Shown here: positions 1-6,335 of the stretch, piece by piece
Numbering within the stretch: the stretch's first letter is position 1
How the letters are laid out: the number at the start of each line of letters is the position of its first letter
From: Spirochaetaceae bacterium
GTDB taxonomy: Bacteria > Spirochaetota > Spirochaetia > Treponematales > Breznakiellaceae
NCBI GenBank assembly: GCA_031288215.1
Contig: JAITRV010000296.1
Coordinates: 1 to 18,247, forward strand
DNA length: 18,247 bases
Direction: 5' to 3'
Notes under the pieces: model-generated
The model's database searches: none
Seen by the model: only the letters and a program-made list of their open reading frames with translations
Told to the model about the DNA's origin: nothing
Made by a program: the position numbers and the translations under genes

Positions 1-178
1 GTTGTACCAGGGTACGAACCATGGAGATCCGCTCCTCCGCGGAAAAAAGACACTTCTTTTGCCGGTTTTCGGCAACCACCACCAGAACCTCATGGAAGAT
101 CTGGGAGGCCCGCTCTATAATGTCGAGGTGGCCCAGGGTGGGGGGATCGAATGATCCGGGAAACGCCGCTTTGAGCAT
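1..178 (-). CDS. coaD: Phosphopantetheine adenylyltransferase, N-terminal part (runs off the window)
   Basis: CoaD adenylylates 4'-phosphopantetheine to dephospho-CoA, the fourth step of coenzyme A synthesis, in the cytoplasm. Only the first 59 codons lie in the window, read on the minus strand from ATG at 178-176. The peptide starts MLKAAFPGSFDPPTLGHLDI, which carries the nucleotidyltransferase signature: the FPGSFDP strand-turn and the (T/H)xGH motif with catalytic His17. The following IIERA and EERISMVRTL segments also match the family layout. There is no convincing Shine-Dalgarno. Instead a promoter-like TTGACC-17-TATGGT ends five bases before the ATG, which suggests a leaderless message. 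The upstream neighbour is the inverted-repeat element at 232-450. Identity is clear from the motifs; the C-terminal part is not visible. Confidence 0.9.
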   Translation of the reverse strand, partial: MLKAAFPGSFDPPTLGHLDIIERASQIFHEVLVVVAENRQKKCLFSAEERISMVRTLVQ

Positions 179-183
179 AAGAC

Positions 184-212
184 ACCATACCGGAGGAAAG
201 CCGTTCGGTCAA
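184..212 (-). promoter_or_regulatory. Predicted sigma-70 promoter of coaD
   Basis: Read on the minus strand, -35 TTGACC (212-207), a 17-bp spacer and -10 TATGGT (189-184). Transcription would start at about 178-176, on the coaD ATG itself, which would make a leaderless mRNA. The promoter lies only about 20 bp from the inverted-repeat element at 232-450, so insertion of that element may have replaced the upstream control sequence. Prediction from motif match only. Confidence 0.5.
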
Positions 213-231
213 GGGCGGGACGGGCATTGCC

Positions 232-450
232 CAGGGCTCCTGCATTTACTCAAAAAAAAGAAGAAGAACCACGGACACACACGGACCAACACGGACTTGT
301 TGTTTGAAATTCATGCGTTTGTCCGTGTTTGTCCGTGTGGTCCGTGGTTAAATTTCTTTGGATATACTATTGAGTCATTGAGAGTAATCAAGGCACCAAG
401 ACGATTATCTCATAAAAAAGTATGAAAAAAAAGTAAATGCAGGAGCCCTG
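232..450. mobile_element. 219-bp MITE-like element with 19-bp terminal inverted repeats
   Basis: The ends are a perfect 19-bp inverted repeat: CAGGGCTCCTGCATTTACT at 232-250 and its exact reverse complement at 432-450. Inside is a second, nearly perfect inverted repeat (267-296 against 321-349), each arm built of three CACGGAC units spaced 8-11 bp apart. The centre is A/T-rich. There is no plausible transposase gene inside; the reading frame crossing it is low-complexity and not protein-like. I see no target-site duplication next to the ends. It looks like a non-autonomous transposable element (MITE) or a solo remnant. An extragenic palindromic repeat family is the alternative. Confidence 0.6.
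267..349. repeat. Nested inverted repeat of CACGGAC units
   Basis: The arms at 267-296 and 321-349 are reverse complements except for about two positions, separated by a 24-bp A/T-rich loop. Each arm contains three CACGGAC (or GTCCGTG) units. RNA from either strand would fold into a long hairpin. It lies wholly inside the element at 232-450. Confidence 0.75.
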
Positions 451-463
451 AAGTTGTCGGCTC

Positions 464-495
464 TTGACATTGCCGCGGTAAAGAAGATGTATTAA
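464..495 (+). promoter_or_regulatory. Possible promoter of the lipoprotein gene
   Basis: A perfect -35 hexamer TTGACA lies at 464-469. The best -10 candidates are poorly spaced: TGTATT at 488-493 (18-bp spacer) or TATTAA at 490-495 (20-bp spacer). The promoter starts just 13 bp outside the right end of the inverted-repeat element. It would give a leader of about 90 nt that contains the hairpin at 503-539. Confidence 0.35.
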
Positions 496-502
496 ACGGT
501 GA

Positions 503-539
503 GAACCTCTGAAAATCCCGGCGGGGTTTTCAGAGGTTC
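503..539. repeat. Near-perfect 17-bp stem-loop in the leader of the lipoprotein gene
   Basis: GAACCTCTGAAAA (503-515) is the exact reverse complement of 527-539. The inner bases TCCC/GGGG extend the stem to 17 pairs with one G-T pair and a three-base loop. No T-run follows, so it is not a simple terminator. It lies between the candidate promoter and the start codon and could be a palindromic intergenic repeat, or a structured 5' leader that affects stability or initiation. Confidence 0.7.
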
Positions 540-588
540 CCCTGGGTTTGTTTGGAAAGATAAAGCGGTTTTTAGTAAGGAGCTTGTT

Positions 589-1194
589 ATGACGGTAAAG
601 AACCATCTTCCACTTGTATACGGTGTTGTTTTTTTGATCGGATGTATGGGATGTGCGCTATCTCCCGTTGAAACCGATGGTGGTGAGCCAATCGGAATAG
701 GTTTTATCCCTCACTTTATCATTGAGAACGAAAGTTCAACGGCTGCGGCCATAAGCCTTAAAAAGGCATATCATTATAACGGCGCTTGGGATGTTCTATC
801 TGAAGCAGGCAGAGAGTCAGACTCCCCGGTCAACGCAGAGCTAGCGCCAAACGAAGATGTTGCCTTGGAAACATGGACAAGTATACGTGCTGATGTCGAT
901 TTTCCAATTATTGCATCTTTTGCCCTCACCATAGCCGGCAAGCATTATGTGGGCTGGGCAGCCGGGAGCGGTACCGGTGATCTGCGGGAAATCGTTCAAT
1001 ATGGATTAGGGTATGTCCGCATCGTACCCGGAGAAATTGACCTGCGTAATCCGGCGCCTGTCTTGACTTCGACCTTAACGCCGGCGGCGGTTGAACAAAA
1101 CGAATCTAGAAAAGATGTTACCGCGACATACCGGGTCACCATCACCGATGGAGAGGTAAGCTTCGCCCTTGAGAAGCAGAGCGTGGTTTATTGA
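589..1194 (+). CDS. Hypothetical lipoprotein, 201 aa
   Basis: Function is not recognised. The chosen start is ATG 589, preceded by TAAGGAG with a six-base spacer; the in-frame GTG at 499 lies in the hairpin and has no ribosome site. The N-terminus is a lipoprotein signal: MTVKNH, a hydrophobic stretch (residues 7-18), then LIGC with Cys19 as likely lipidation site (Cys22 is an alternative). The mature part is about 180 residues, rich in Thr, Val and acidic residues, and ends in alternating hydrophobic/polar stretches typical of beta-strands. No enzyme motif is visible. It is monocistronic, followed by a terminator at 1202-1229, and converges on the orphan ABC gene tail at 1228-1271. It is probably membrane-anchored and exported. 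Confidence 0.75.
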   Translation: MTVKNHLPLVYGVVFLIGCMGCALSPVETDGGEPIGIGFIPHFIIENESSTAAAISLKKAYHYNGAWDVLSEAGRESDSPVNAELAPNEDVALETWTSIRADVDFPIIASFALTIAGKHYVGWAAGSGTGDLREIVQYGLGYVRIVPGEIDLRNPAPVLTSTLTPAAVEQNESRKDVTATYRVTITDGEVSFALEKQSVVY

Positions 1195-1201
1195 AGGCGC
1201 G

Positions 1202-1232
1202 AAGGGCAGGTAACAGGTACCTGCCCTTTATT
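1202..1232 (+). terminator. Intrinsic terminator after the lipoprotein gene
   Basis: AAGGGCAGGTA (1202-1212) pairs with TACCTGCCCTT (1218-1228) around a five-base loop, followed by TTTATT. It starts eight bases after the lipoprotein stop codon. On the minus strand the stem begins directly at the stop codon of the orphan ABC gene tail (TAA at 1230-1228), so it may originally have served both convergent genes. Confidence 0.75.
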
Positions 1233-1271
1233 CGTTATGTGCCAGGAGTTCCTTCGTGTAGGGGTGCCGGG
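1228..1271 (-). pseudogene. Orphan 3' tail of an Opp/Dpp-type ABC ATPase gene
   Basis: Read on the minus strand, this stretch encodes RHPYTKELLAHNE and then stops at TAA. That is the same ending as the intact ATPase gene at 9947-10750, which ends RHPYTKELLAHNE with TAG. Forty bases (1232-1271) are identical to 9951-9990, and only the last codon and the stop differ (GAA TAA against GAG TAG). Upstream of 1271 the match stops abruptly and is replaced by the end of the gntR gene. The fragment is too short to function. It is best explained as one half of a duplicated integration or recombination site. Confidence 0.8.
1232..1271. repeat. 40-bp direct repeat, left copy (candidate attachment site)
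   Basis: Exact copy of 9951-9990 in the same orientation. The match breaks at both ends (T1231 against C9950; A1272 against G9991). The two copies bracket the whole gntR-TRAP-dehydrogenase cassette. No integrase gene is present between them. Confidence 0.85.
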
Positions 1272-1290
1272 AAAGGGGAAGCTGTTGTTT

Positions 1291-2007
1291 TTATTTGGGG
1301 AGATGCTCCAGGCCTCCGTTTTGCTTTATAGCCCGGATCGTCGCTTCAATATGTTCTTCCATTATAGCCTCGCATTTATCTTTATCTCCCTGTTTGAGGG
1401 CGTCAATGATTTTCCGGTGATAGGGAATGCCGATATTCCGGCCCAGCAGATGCACAATGTCGATCATGGCGGAGAAGAGGATGCTGTTGATAAGTTCATG
1501 GACCTTGATGATGATTGAATTGCCGACTACTTTCGCCAAATAGCTATGAAATGCCATATCCGCTTCTATATACTCCGCCCCGTGGTTTACATCCCGCACC
1601 ATGGCGGCATAGGTTTCTTCCAGAAAATCAAAATCTTCGGGACGGATCTTTTCTACCGCCAGGCCGATAATTCCTTTCTCGATAATCTTTCGGTATTCCA
1701 AAACAGTGATCAGATCCTGATTTTTATGAATCCGCATCAGGGGATGCAGGGAATCGACATTTTCGGCAACGGAAATTTTTTTTACAAAGGTTCCCCCTCC
1801 GTGTTTGGTCTCCACCAGCCCTAAAATCTCCAACTGCTGAATAGCCCCCCGGACGGTTACCCGGCTGACGCCGAACATATCGCACAATTCGTGTTCCGAG
1901 GGGAGTTTTTCCCCTTCCTTCCAGACGCCTCGCATAAGCTGTTCTTTCAACTTCGCATAAACTTGAGAACGAAGCGATTCGGTTTTTAGTTTTTCAATGC
2001 CCTTCAT
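1291..2007 (-). CDS. GntR family transcriptional regulator, FadR/FCD subfamily
   Basis: A 238-aa repressor-type regulator with an N-terminal winged helix-turn-helix (about residues 12-78; LPSEHELCDMFGVSRVTVR is the core) and a C-terminal FCD ligand-binding domain (about 95-225). The usual FCD metal ligands can be read as Asp150, His154, His197 and His219. Family members bind small organic acids or sugar acids and leave DNA when the inducer binds. The ATG at 2007 is preceded on the minus strand by AAGGA about nine bases upstream. It is divergent from the TRAP operon, whose promoter carries a large palindrome, so it most likely represses that operon. Tandem 14-bp repeats lie in front of its own start. 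The effector is unknown but is probably the transported substrate or a breakdown product. Confidence 0.9.
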   Translation of the reverse strand: MKGIEKLKTESLRSQVYAKLKEQLMRGVWKEGEKLPSEHELCDMFGVSRVTVRGAIQQLEILGLVETKHGGGTFVKKISVAENVDSLHPLMRIHKNQDLITVLEYRKIIEKGIIGLAVEKIRPEDFDFLEETYAAMVRDVNHGAEYIEADMAFHSYLAKVVGNSIIIKVHELINSILFSAMIDIVHLLGRNIGIPYHRKIIDALKQGDKDKCEAIMEEHIEATIRAIKQNGGLEHLPK

Positions 2008-2024
2008 ATTTTATATCCTTCTTT

Positions 2025-2066
2025 TATACCCTTCGTATTATACCCTTCGTATTATACCCTTCATAT
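2025..2066. repeat. Three 14-bp tandem repeats upstream of gntR
   Basis: Units TATACCCTTCGTAT at 2025-2038 and 2039-2052 and TATACCCTTCATAT at 2053-2066, followed by a partial unit. Read on the minus strand, TATAAT boxes form at the two unit junctions (2042-2037 and 2056-2051). The gntR start region (ATATGAAGGG) resembles the third unit, so a degenerate extra copy overlaps the start codon. Copy-number change here would alter gntR expression signals. Confidence 0.85.
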
Positions 2067-2131
2067 TATTCCTTTTTTGGGGACCTGCCTTACCATACAC
2101 TTATTTTTTTTTCTTGTCCATAAAATTTTGC

Positions 2132-2160
2132 TTGACATATCATATCCGTCATGATATGAT
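2132..2160 (+). promoter_or_regulatory. Consensus promoter of the TRAP/dehydrogenase operon
   Basis: -35 TTGACA (2132-2137), a 17-bp spacer, -10 TATGAT (2155-2160); transcription is expected from about 2167. The leader is short and contains a small palindrome (CTAACAAGTTAG, 2168-2179) running into the AGGAGG ribosome site at 2178-2183. Both hexamers match the sigma-70 consensus closely and the -10 lies inside the palindrome at 2135-2164, so repression rather than activation is expected. Confidence 0.8.
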
Positions 2161-2164
2161 ATGT
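2135..2164. promoter_or_regulatory. 30-bp palindromic operator, probably for the GntR regulator
   Basis: ACATATCATAT (2135-2145), an eight-base spacer, then the exact reverse complement ATATGATATGT (2154-2164). It covers the promoter spacer and the whole -10 box. A regulator dimer bound here would block RNA polymerase. The divergent gntR gene is the obvious partner, but binding is inferred from position and symmetry only. Confidence 0.65.
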
Positions 2165-2189
2165 TGACTAACAAGTTAGGAGGAAAGCC

Positions 2190-3308
2190 ATGAAGAAGAG
2201 ATTTGTTATTGTTTTATCGGTCCTTGCGGCGGCGGCGCTGTTTTCAGCCTGTTCCGATAAGGAATCCGCTCCGATCGAGCAAGCCCAAGCCCCGGCAGGA
2301 GGCGAGGTAGTAACCCGTGAAGTAGCAAGAACCGTGAAGCCTGATTATACCATCAGGTTGGCGTATCTCGACGCCGGAACCTGGCCGGATGTTACCAAGG
2401 CCCCGCTTCCTGAACACGCCTTTGGGCTGGTGTTTAAAAGCATTGTGGAGTCCAATTCCAACGAGAAAATCGCGGTTGAGCTGTTTCCCAATAATCAGTT
2501 GGGGGATACCAAGGCAACCATGGAAATGACCATCACCGGAAGTATTGAAATGGTCATTACTACCGGTACCGCCGCCAGCCTTTATCCTGAGCTTCAGGTG
2601 TTTTTCCTGCCCTATGTGTTTAAATCCGATGAAATTGCCTGGGATATTTTTGACAACAGCCGGTTTTGGCGGGATATGAGCGCCGATTTTGAGAAAAGAA
2701 CCGGCCTTACCATCCTTGGGGCGGGACAAAACGGCACCCGGCATTTTACCAACAGTAAACGGCCTATTCATACCCCCGCAGACATGAAGGGCCTCAAATT
2801 CAGGGTCATGCAATCCCCCATTTATGTCAAAATGGTTGAGGCTATGGGCGCTCAGGCAACGCCCCTCGCGTCCGGTGAGGTCTATACCGCCTGCCAGACC
2901 GGCGTCGTTGATGGTCAGGAAAACCCCGTATGGAATATCGCCGCCAACAAATGGTACGAGGTTCAGAAATATATTACCCTGGACGGCCATGTGTGGAGCG
3001 AGAATTTTGTCATGATTAATACCAACTATTTTAACAGCCTGCCCAAAGAATATCAGCATATTATTAGGATTGCTACCTATCACGCCATCCAGGCGGACCG
3101 GGCCGCGGAAGATCTTGCTTCCCGGGTACTCGACTTTGCCGCAATCCAGTCTTCCATGGAAGTATATGTGCCCACCGCCGCTGAGCTTGAGGAATTCAAA
3201 AAAGCCGCCGCTCCGACCTATGACTGGCTCCGGGGTGAGATCGGCGATGAGGTGGTTGATAAATTCCTTGCCGCCGTGAAGGAATCGGAACAGAAATTCG
3301 GTTATTAA
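2190..3308 (+). CDS. dctP: TRAP transporter substrate-binding protein, DctP family, lipoprotein-anchored
   Basis: Periplasmic-side binding protein of a TRAP transporter, which captures an organic or sugar acid for Na+/H+-driven uptake; 372 aa. The start has AGGAGG six bases upstream. It begins MKKRFVIVLSVLAAAALFSAC, a lipoprotein signal with Cys21 as the anchor, so the protein is tethered to a membrane rather than free, as often seen in spirochaetes. The DctP core follows. The segment MKGLKFRVMQSP contains Arg205, at the place of the conserved carboxylate-binding arginine, and GVVDGQENP (about 238-246) is a family signature. The Arg suggests a carboxylate ligand. First gene of the operon with dctQ and dctM, directly after the operator-covered promoter. 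The ligand cannot be told from sequence. Confidence 0.93.
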   Translation: MKKRFVIVLSVLAAAALFSACSDKESAPIEQAQAPAGGEVVTREVARTVKPDYTIRLAYLDAGTWPDVTKAPLPEHAFGLVFKSIVESNSNEKIAVELFPNNQLGDTKATMEMTITGSIEMVITTGTAASLYPELQVFFLPYVFKSDEIAWDIFDNSRFWRDMSADFEKRTGLTILGAGQNGTRHFTNSKRPIHTPADMKGLKFRVMQSPIYVKMVEAMGAQATPLASGEVYTACQTGVVDGQENPVWNIAANKWYEVQKYITLDGHVWSENFVMINTNYFNSLPKEYQHIIRIATYHAIQADRAAEDLASRVLDFAAIQSSMEVYVPTAAELEEFKKAAAPTYDWLRGEIGDEVVDKFLAAVKESEQKFGY

Positions 3309-3314
3309 TAACAT

Positions 3315-3357
3315 AACATACCGCGCCGAACCAGAGGGGGCTGCCGCGCGGTATGTT
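3315..3357 (+). promoter_or_regulatory. Intercistronic hairpin between dctP and dctQ
   Basis: AACATACCGCGC (3315-3326) pairs perfectly with GCGCGGTATGTT (3346-3357) over 12 bp, starting seven bases after the dctP stop. No clean T-run follows. Such a structure could act as a partial terminator or protect the 3' end of the dctP message, giving more binding protein than membrane subunit. The rest of the 147-bp gap (3358-3455) shows only the dctQ ribosome site. Confidence 0.65.
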
Positions 3358-3455
3358 GATTTGTTGACAAGTCCAATACACCGCCTTTATGGCGGGAAGA
3401 ATTTTTTGTCGAATGGCAGAGATGCGGGGCATCTTTGCCGTTTCAGGAGTAGGGT

Positions 3456-3953
3456 ATGAAAGTATTTGATACGATAAGCGATTTTTTTGAAAAAATTGGA
3501 ATGGTCCTGACTACCGGCATCCTGCTGATCGTATTCCTGCTGGTTTTTTTCGGCGTCATATTCCGCCTGATCAATTTCAGGTTTGCAATGTATGAGGAAT
3601 TGTCCCGCTGGGGCCTGGTGGGGATGACTTTTATCGGCGCCAGTGTCGCGTTGAAACAAAAACAACATGTGGGTATCAATATGCTTGTCCAGGCCCTTCC
3701 CCTTGGCGCCGGAAAGGTCTGCGTTATTATTGCCCATTTGGCGGTTATGGCTACCCTGGGAATTTCCGCATGGTTCAGCGGCCGGGCGGCGTTGGCGGCC
3801 CAGGGAATGACCGGCGATATCGTACCGGTTCCGATGATGTACATAAAATTTACCCTGCCCCTTGGAATGGTGATGATGCTCTTCCATCTGCTGGCAGGTC
3901 TTATCAGGATATTCAAATCACGGGATATCAATAAGATTTTGATCGGTTCTTGA
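3456..3953 (+). CDS. dctQ: TRAP transporter small membrane subunit, DctQ family
   Basis: A 165-aa integral membrane protein with four hydrophobic segments (about residues 15-40, 48-70, 85-110 and 127-150), the usual size and layout of DctQ. DctQ pairs with DctM in the inner membrane and is needed for transport driven by the docked binding protein. AGGAGT lies just before ATG 3456. The residue block YEELSRWGLVGMTFIGASVALK, with the conserved charged EE/RW group between helices 2 and 3, fits the family; the later WFSGRAALAAQG is also typical. It lies between dctP and dctM and is followed 12 bp later by dctM, so the membrane subunits are translated together. Confidence 0.88.
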   Translation: MKVFDTISDFFEKIGMVLTTGILLIVFLLVFFGVIFRLINFRFAMYEELSRWGLVGMTFIGASVALKQKQHVGINMLVQALPLGAGKVCVIIAHLAVMATLGISAWFSGRAALAAQGMTGDIVPVPMMYIKFTLPLGMVMMLFHLLAGLIRIFKSRDINKILIGS

Positions 3954-3965
3954 CAAGGAGCGTTT

Positions 3966-5246
3966 ATGGGTATTATAGCGGTTGTTTTTATCGTATCAAT
4001 GCTGATTGGCGTCCCCATTGCCTTTGTGCTTGGCGCCTCGGCTCTCTATTATTTCTTTTTTCTCAGTAATGTGCCCCTGGATATGATCGGGCAGAAACTG
4101 TACGCCGGCTGCGACAATTTTGTACTGCTGGCCATCTATTTTTTTATCCTTGCCGGTGAATTGATGAACCGGGCAAAGATTACCGATGCGCTGATCGATT
4201 TTTCCAAGATCCTCGTGGGGAGAATCCCCGGGGCCCTTGCCCAGGTCAATATTGTGGTCAGCGTGTTTTTCGCCGGGATCACCGGTTCGGGGGTTGCCGA
4301 TACAGCCGCCATTGGATCGGTACTGATCCCCGCCATGAAAAAAGAAGGGTACAGTGCCGAATATTCCACCGCGGTAACGGTCGCGTCTTCGGTTATCGGC
4401 CCCATTATCCCCCCCAGCGTGGTAATGGTTATCTATAGCATGGCTACCGGGACATCGGTCGGGGCTCTTTTTGCCGCGGGGTTTATCCCCGGTTTGGCGA
4501 TTGCCCTATCCTTGATGATCCTGAGCCTGTATTACGCCATCAAATATAAGCATCCCCGCCGGACTGAAGTCATGTCTTTTAAAGAAGCCATCACCACCGT
4601 GAGAAAATCCCTTGTGGCCCTGCTCTGTCCGGTAGTCCTGGTGGGGGGAATTTTTTCCGGGCGGTTTACCCCCACTGAAGCCGCCGCCGTCGCCTGTTTT
4701 TATGCGATTATCGCCGGGGTGTTTATTCTCCGGACGCTCACCTTTAGGGACCTGCTGGAAAGCTTCAAAAAAGCCGCTATCTCAGGTTCAGTTATTTTGC
4801 TTATTATTTCCACGGCCGCCCTTTTCGGGCAGTTCATGGCCCTTGAACGGGTCCCCACCCACATGGCCCGGGCCATCCTCAGCATTACCCACAACAGATA
4901 TATGTTTCTTCTCCTGGTAAACCTGCTCCTCCTGTTTATGGGTATGATCATGGAAACCGGCGCCAGCGTTATTCTTTTGGCTCCGATTCTGGTACCCATA
5001 GCCCTGCAGATCGGGATTCATCCTATCCATTTTGCCCTGGTCATGATCGTAAACCTGAATATCGGGTTAAGTACGCCGCCGGTAGGGGTCTGCCTCTTTG
5101 CGGCGGCTCCCATCGCCGGAATCAGCCTTGAGCGGATTTCAAAAGCCGCGTTTCCATTCATCCTTGCGGAAATAGCGGCCTTACTGGTTCTCACGTATGT
5201 TCCCGAACTGGTACTGATAATACCGCGCCTCCTTGGGTATGCGTAG
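3966..5246 (+). CDS. dctM: TRAP transporter large permease subunit, DctM family
   Basis: A 426-aa membrane protein with about 12 hydrophobic segments; it forms the Na+- or H+-coupled translocation channel of the TRAP system. Family signatures are clear: GSGVADTAAIGSVLIPAMKK near residues 103-122, then a VIGPIIPPS stretch near 143-151, and in the C-terminal half NLNIGLSTPPVG, the second of the two repeated re-entrant-loop motifs. Length is normal for DctM. AAGGAG sits upstream of ATG 3966, 12 bp after dctQ. It is followed 12 bp later by the dehydrogenase gene, so transport and first-step catabolism are in one operon. Confidence 0.94.
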   Translation: MGIIAVVFIVSMLIGVPIAFVLGASALYYFFFLSNVPLDMIGQKLYAGCDNFVLLAIYFFILAGELMNRAKITDALIDFSKILVGRIPGALAQVNIVVSVFFAGITGSGVADTAAIGSVLIPAMKKEGYSAEYSTAVTVASSVIGPIIPPSVVMVIYSMATGTSVGALFAAGFIPGLAIALSLMILSLYYAIKYKHPRRTEVMSFKEAITTVRKSLVALLCPVVLVGGIFSGRFTPTEAAAVACFYAIIAGVFILRTLTFRDLLESFKKAAISGSVILLIISTAALFGQFMALERVPTHMARAILSITHNRYMFLLLVNLLLLFMGMIMETGASVILLAPILVPIALQIGIHPIHFALVMIVNLNIGLSTPPVGVCLFAAAPIAGISLERISKAAFPFILAEIAALLVLTYVPELVLIIPRLLGYA

Positions 5247-5258
5247 GAGGGCAGGGAA

Positions 5259-6290
5259 ATGAAAGCGTTATACTATACCGGCGTCAAAACCATGGAACTG
5301 CGGGATATCCCCGTGCCCGTTCCCAAAGCAGGGGAGTACCTTATCCGGGTCAAGGCAAACGGTATCTGCGGTTCCGATGTTGAAGGCTATTTGGGTAAGA
5401 CCGGGCGGCGGACGCCCCCCATGATTATGGGCCATGAAGCGGCCGGTATTATTGAAGAAGCCCCCGCGGGTGGCAAATACCCCCGGGGACAGCGGGTGGT
5501 GGTATTCCCCAAGCCCTTCTGCGGGGTCTGCGATTATTGTAAAGCGGGGTTGGTGAATGTTTGCCCCGAGGGAATTTGTATGGGCGTCATGGATGTAAAC
5601 GGAAGCATGACCGAATATATCACCGTTGAAGAAAAATACCTTTTGCCCTTTTCTCCGGATCTTTCTTTTAATGAAGCGTCCATGGCAGAACCTCTGGCGG
5701 TCGCCTATCGATCGGTTCATAAAATACCGCAGGAAGAAATCGATAATGCTCGGTATGGTATGGTGATCGGCGCGGGGACCATAGGGCTTTTGATCCTTTC
5801 CCTGCTGAAGCTCCGGGGGGCAAAAAACCTGATAGTTTCCGATGTTTCTCCCTTCCGCCTGGATACCGCGAAAAATATAGGGGCTGATTTTACCATCAAT
5901 GCCCGGGAAGGGGATTTACCGGAACAGGTAAAGGATATTACCGGCGGGAAACTTTGTGATTTTTCCTTTGAAGCGGTGGGCATTGCCCCCACCGCCGCTC
6001 ATTCCCTTGCAAGCCTGCGGATTGGCGGAACCGCCGTATGGGTGGGAAACGCGCAAAAAATGGTCGAGGTGAATATGCAGCAGATTGTGACCACGGAACT
6101 CACCATTAAAGGTAATTATGTATACGATTTCTCCGGCTTTTCCGAAAGCCTGAACCTGCTTGAAAAACAAAGGATCAGCACTGCGGCGCTGATGACCAAC
6201 ACGTATCCTTTAAGCGAAGGGGTACAGGCATTCAAAGATTTGGAAAACAACCGGGAAGGCAGGATGATCAAGGTGTTTCTTGAAAGCTGA
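5259..6290 (+). CDS. Zinc-dependent medium-chain alcohol/polyol dehydrogenase
   Basis: A 343-aa member of the MDR superfamily (sorbitol/threonine/galactitol-phosphate dehydrogenase type) that probably oxidises a secondary alcohol of the imported substrate with NAD+. The catalytic zinc ligands can be read as Cys37 (NGICGSD), His59-Glu60 (MGHEAAG) and Glu144. Four structural-zinc cysteines are present at 88, 91, 94 and 102 (CGVCDYCKAG...C). The Rossmann motif GAGTIG is at 171-176, and the acidic Asp195 after the second strand favours NAD over NADP. The ribosome site is GGAGG about ten bases before ATG 5259. The gene lies between the TRAP permease and the split transketolase. The exact substrate is not deducible from these motifs. 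Confidence 0.88.
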   Translation: MKALYYTGVKTMELRDIPVPVPKAGEYLIRVKANGICGSDVEGYLGKTGRRTPPMIMGHEAAGIIEEAPAGGKYPRGQRVVVFPKPFCGVCDYCKAGLVNVCPEGICMGVMDVNGSMTEYITVEEKYLLPFSPDLSFNEASMAEPLAVAYRSVHKIPQEEIDNARYGMVIGAGTIGLLILSLLKLRGAKNLIVSDVSPFRLDTAKNIGADFTINAREGDLPEQVKDITGGKLCDFSFEAVGIAPTAAHSLASLRIGGTAVWVGNAQKMVEVNMQQIVTTELTIKGNYVYDFSGFSESLNLLEKQRISTAALMTNTYPLSEGVQAFKDLENNREGRMIKVFLES

Positions 6291-6335
6291 AAAAATTTCC
6301 ATCCCTGGGGTGGTTATAAAATGAAGGAGTATCCC

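Noticed and set aside
21..425. Open frame on the plus strand across the start of the window
   Set aside because: It runs antisense through coaD and then through the inverted-repeat element; low-complexity lysine run and no ribosome site.
2025..2066. CRISPR array
   Set aside because: Units of 14 bp are directly adjacent with no spacers.
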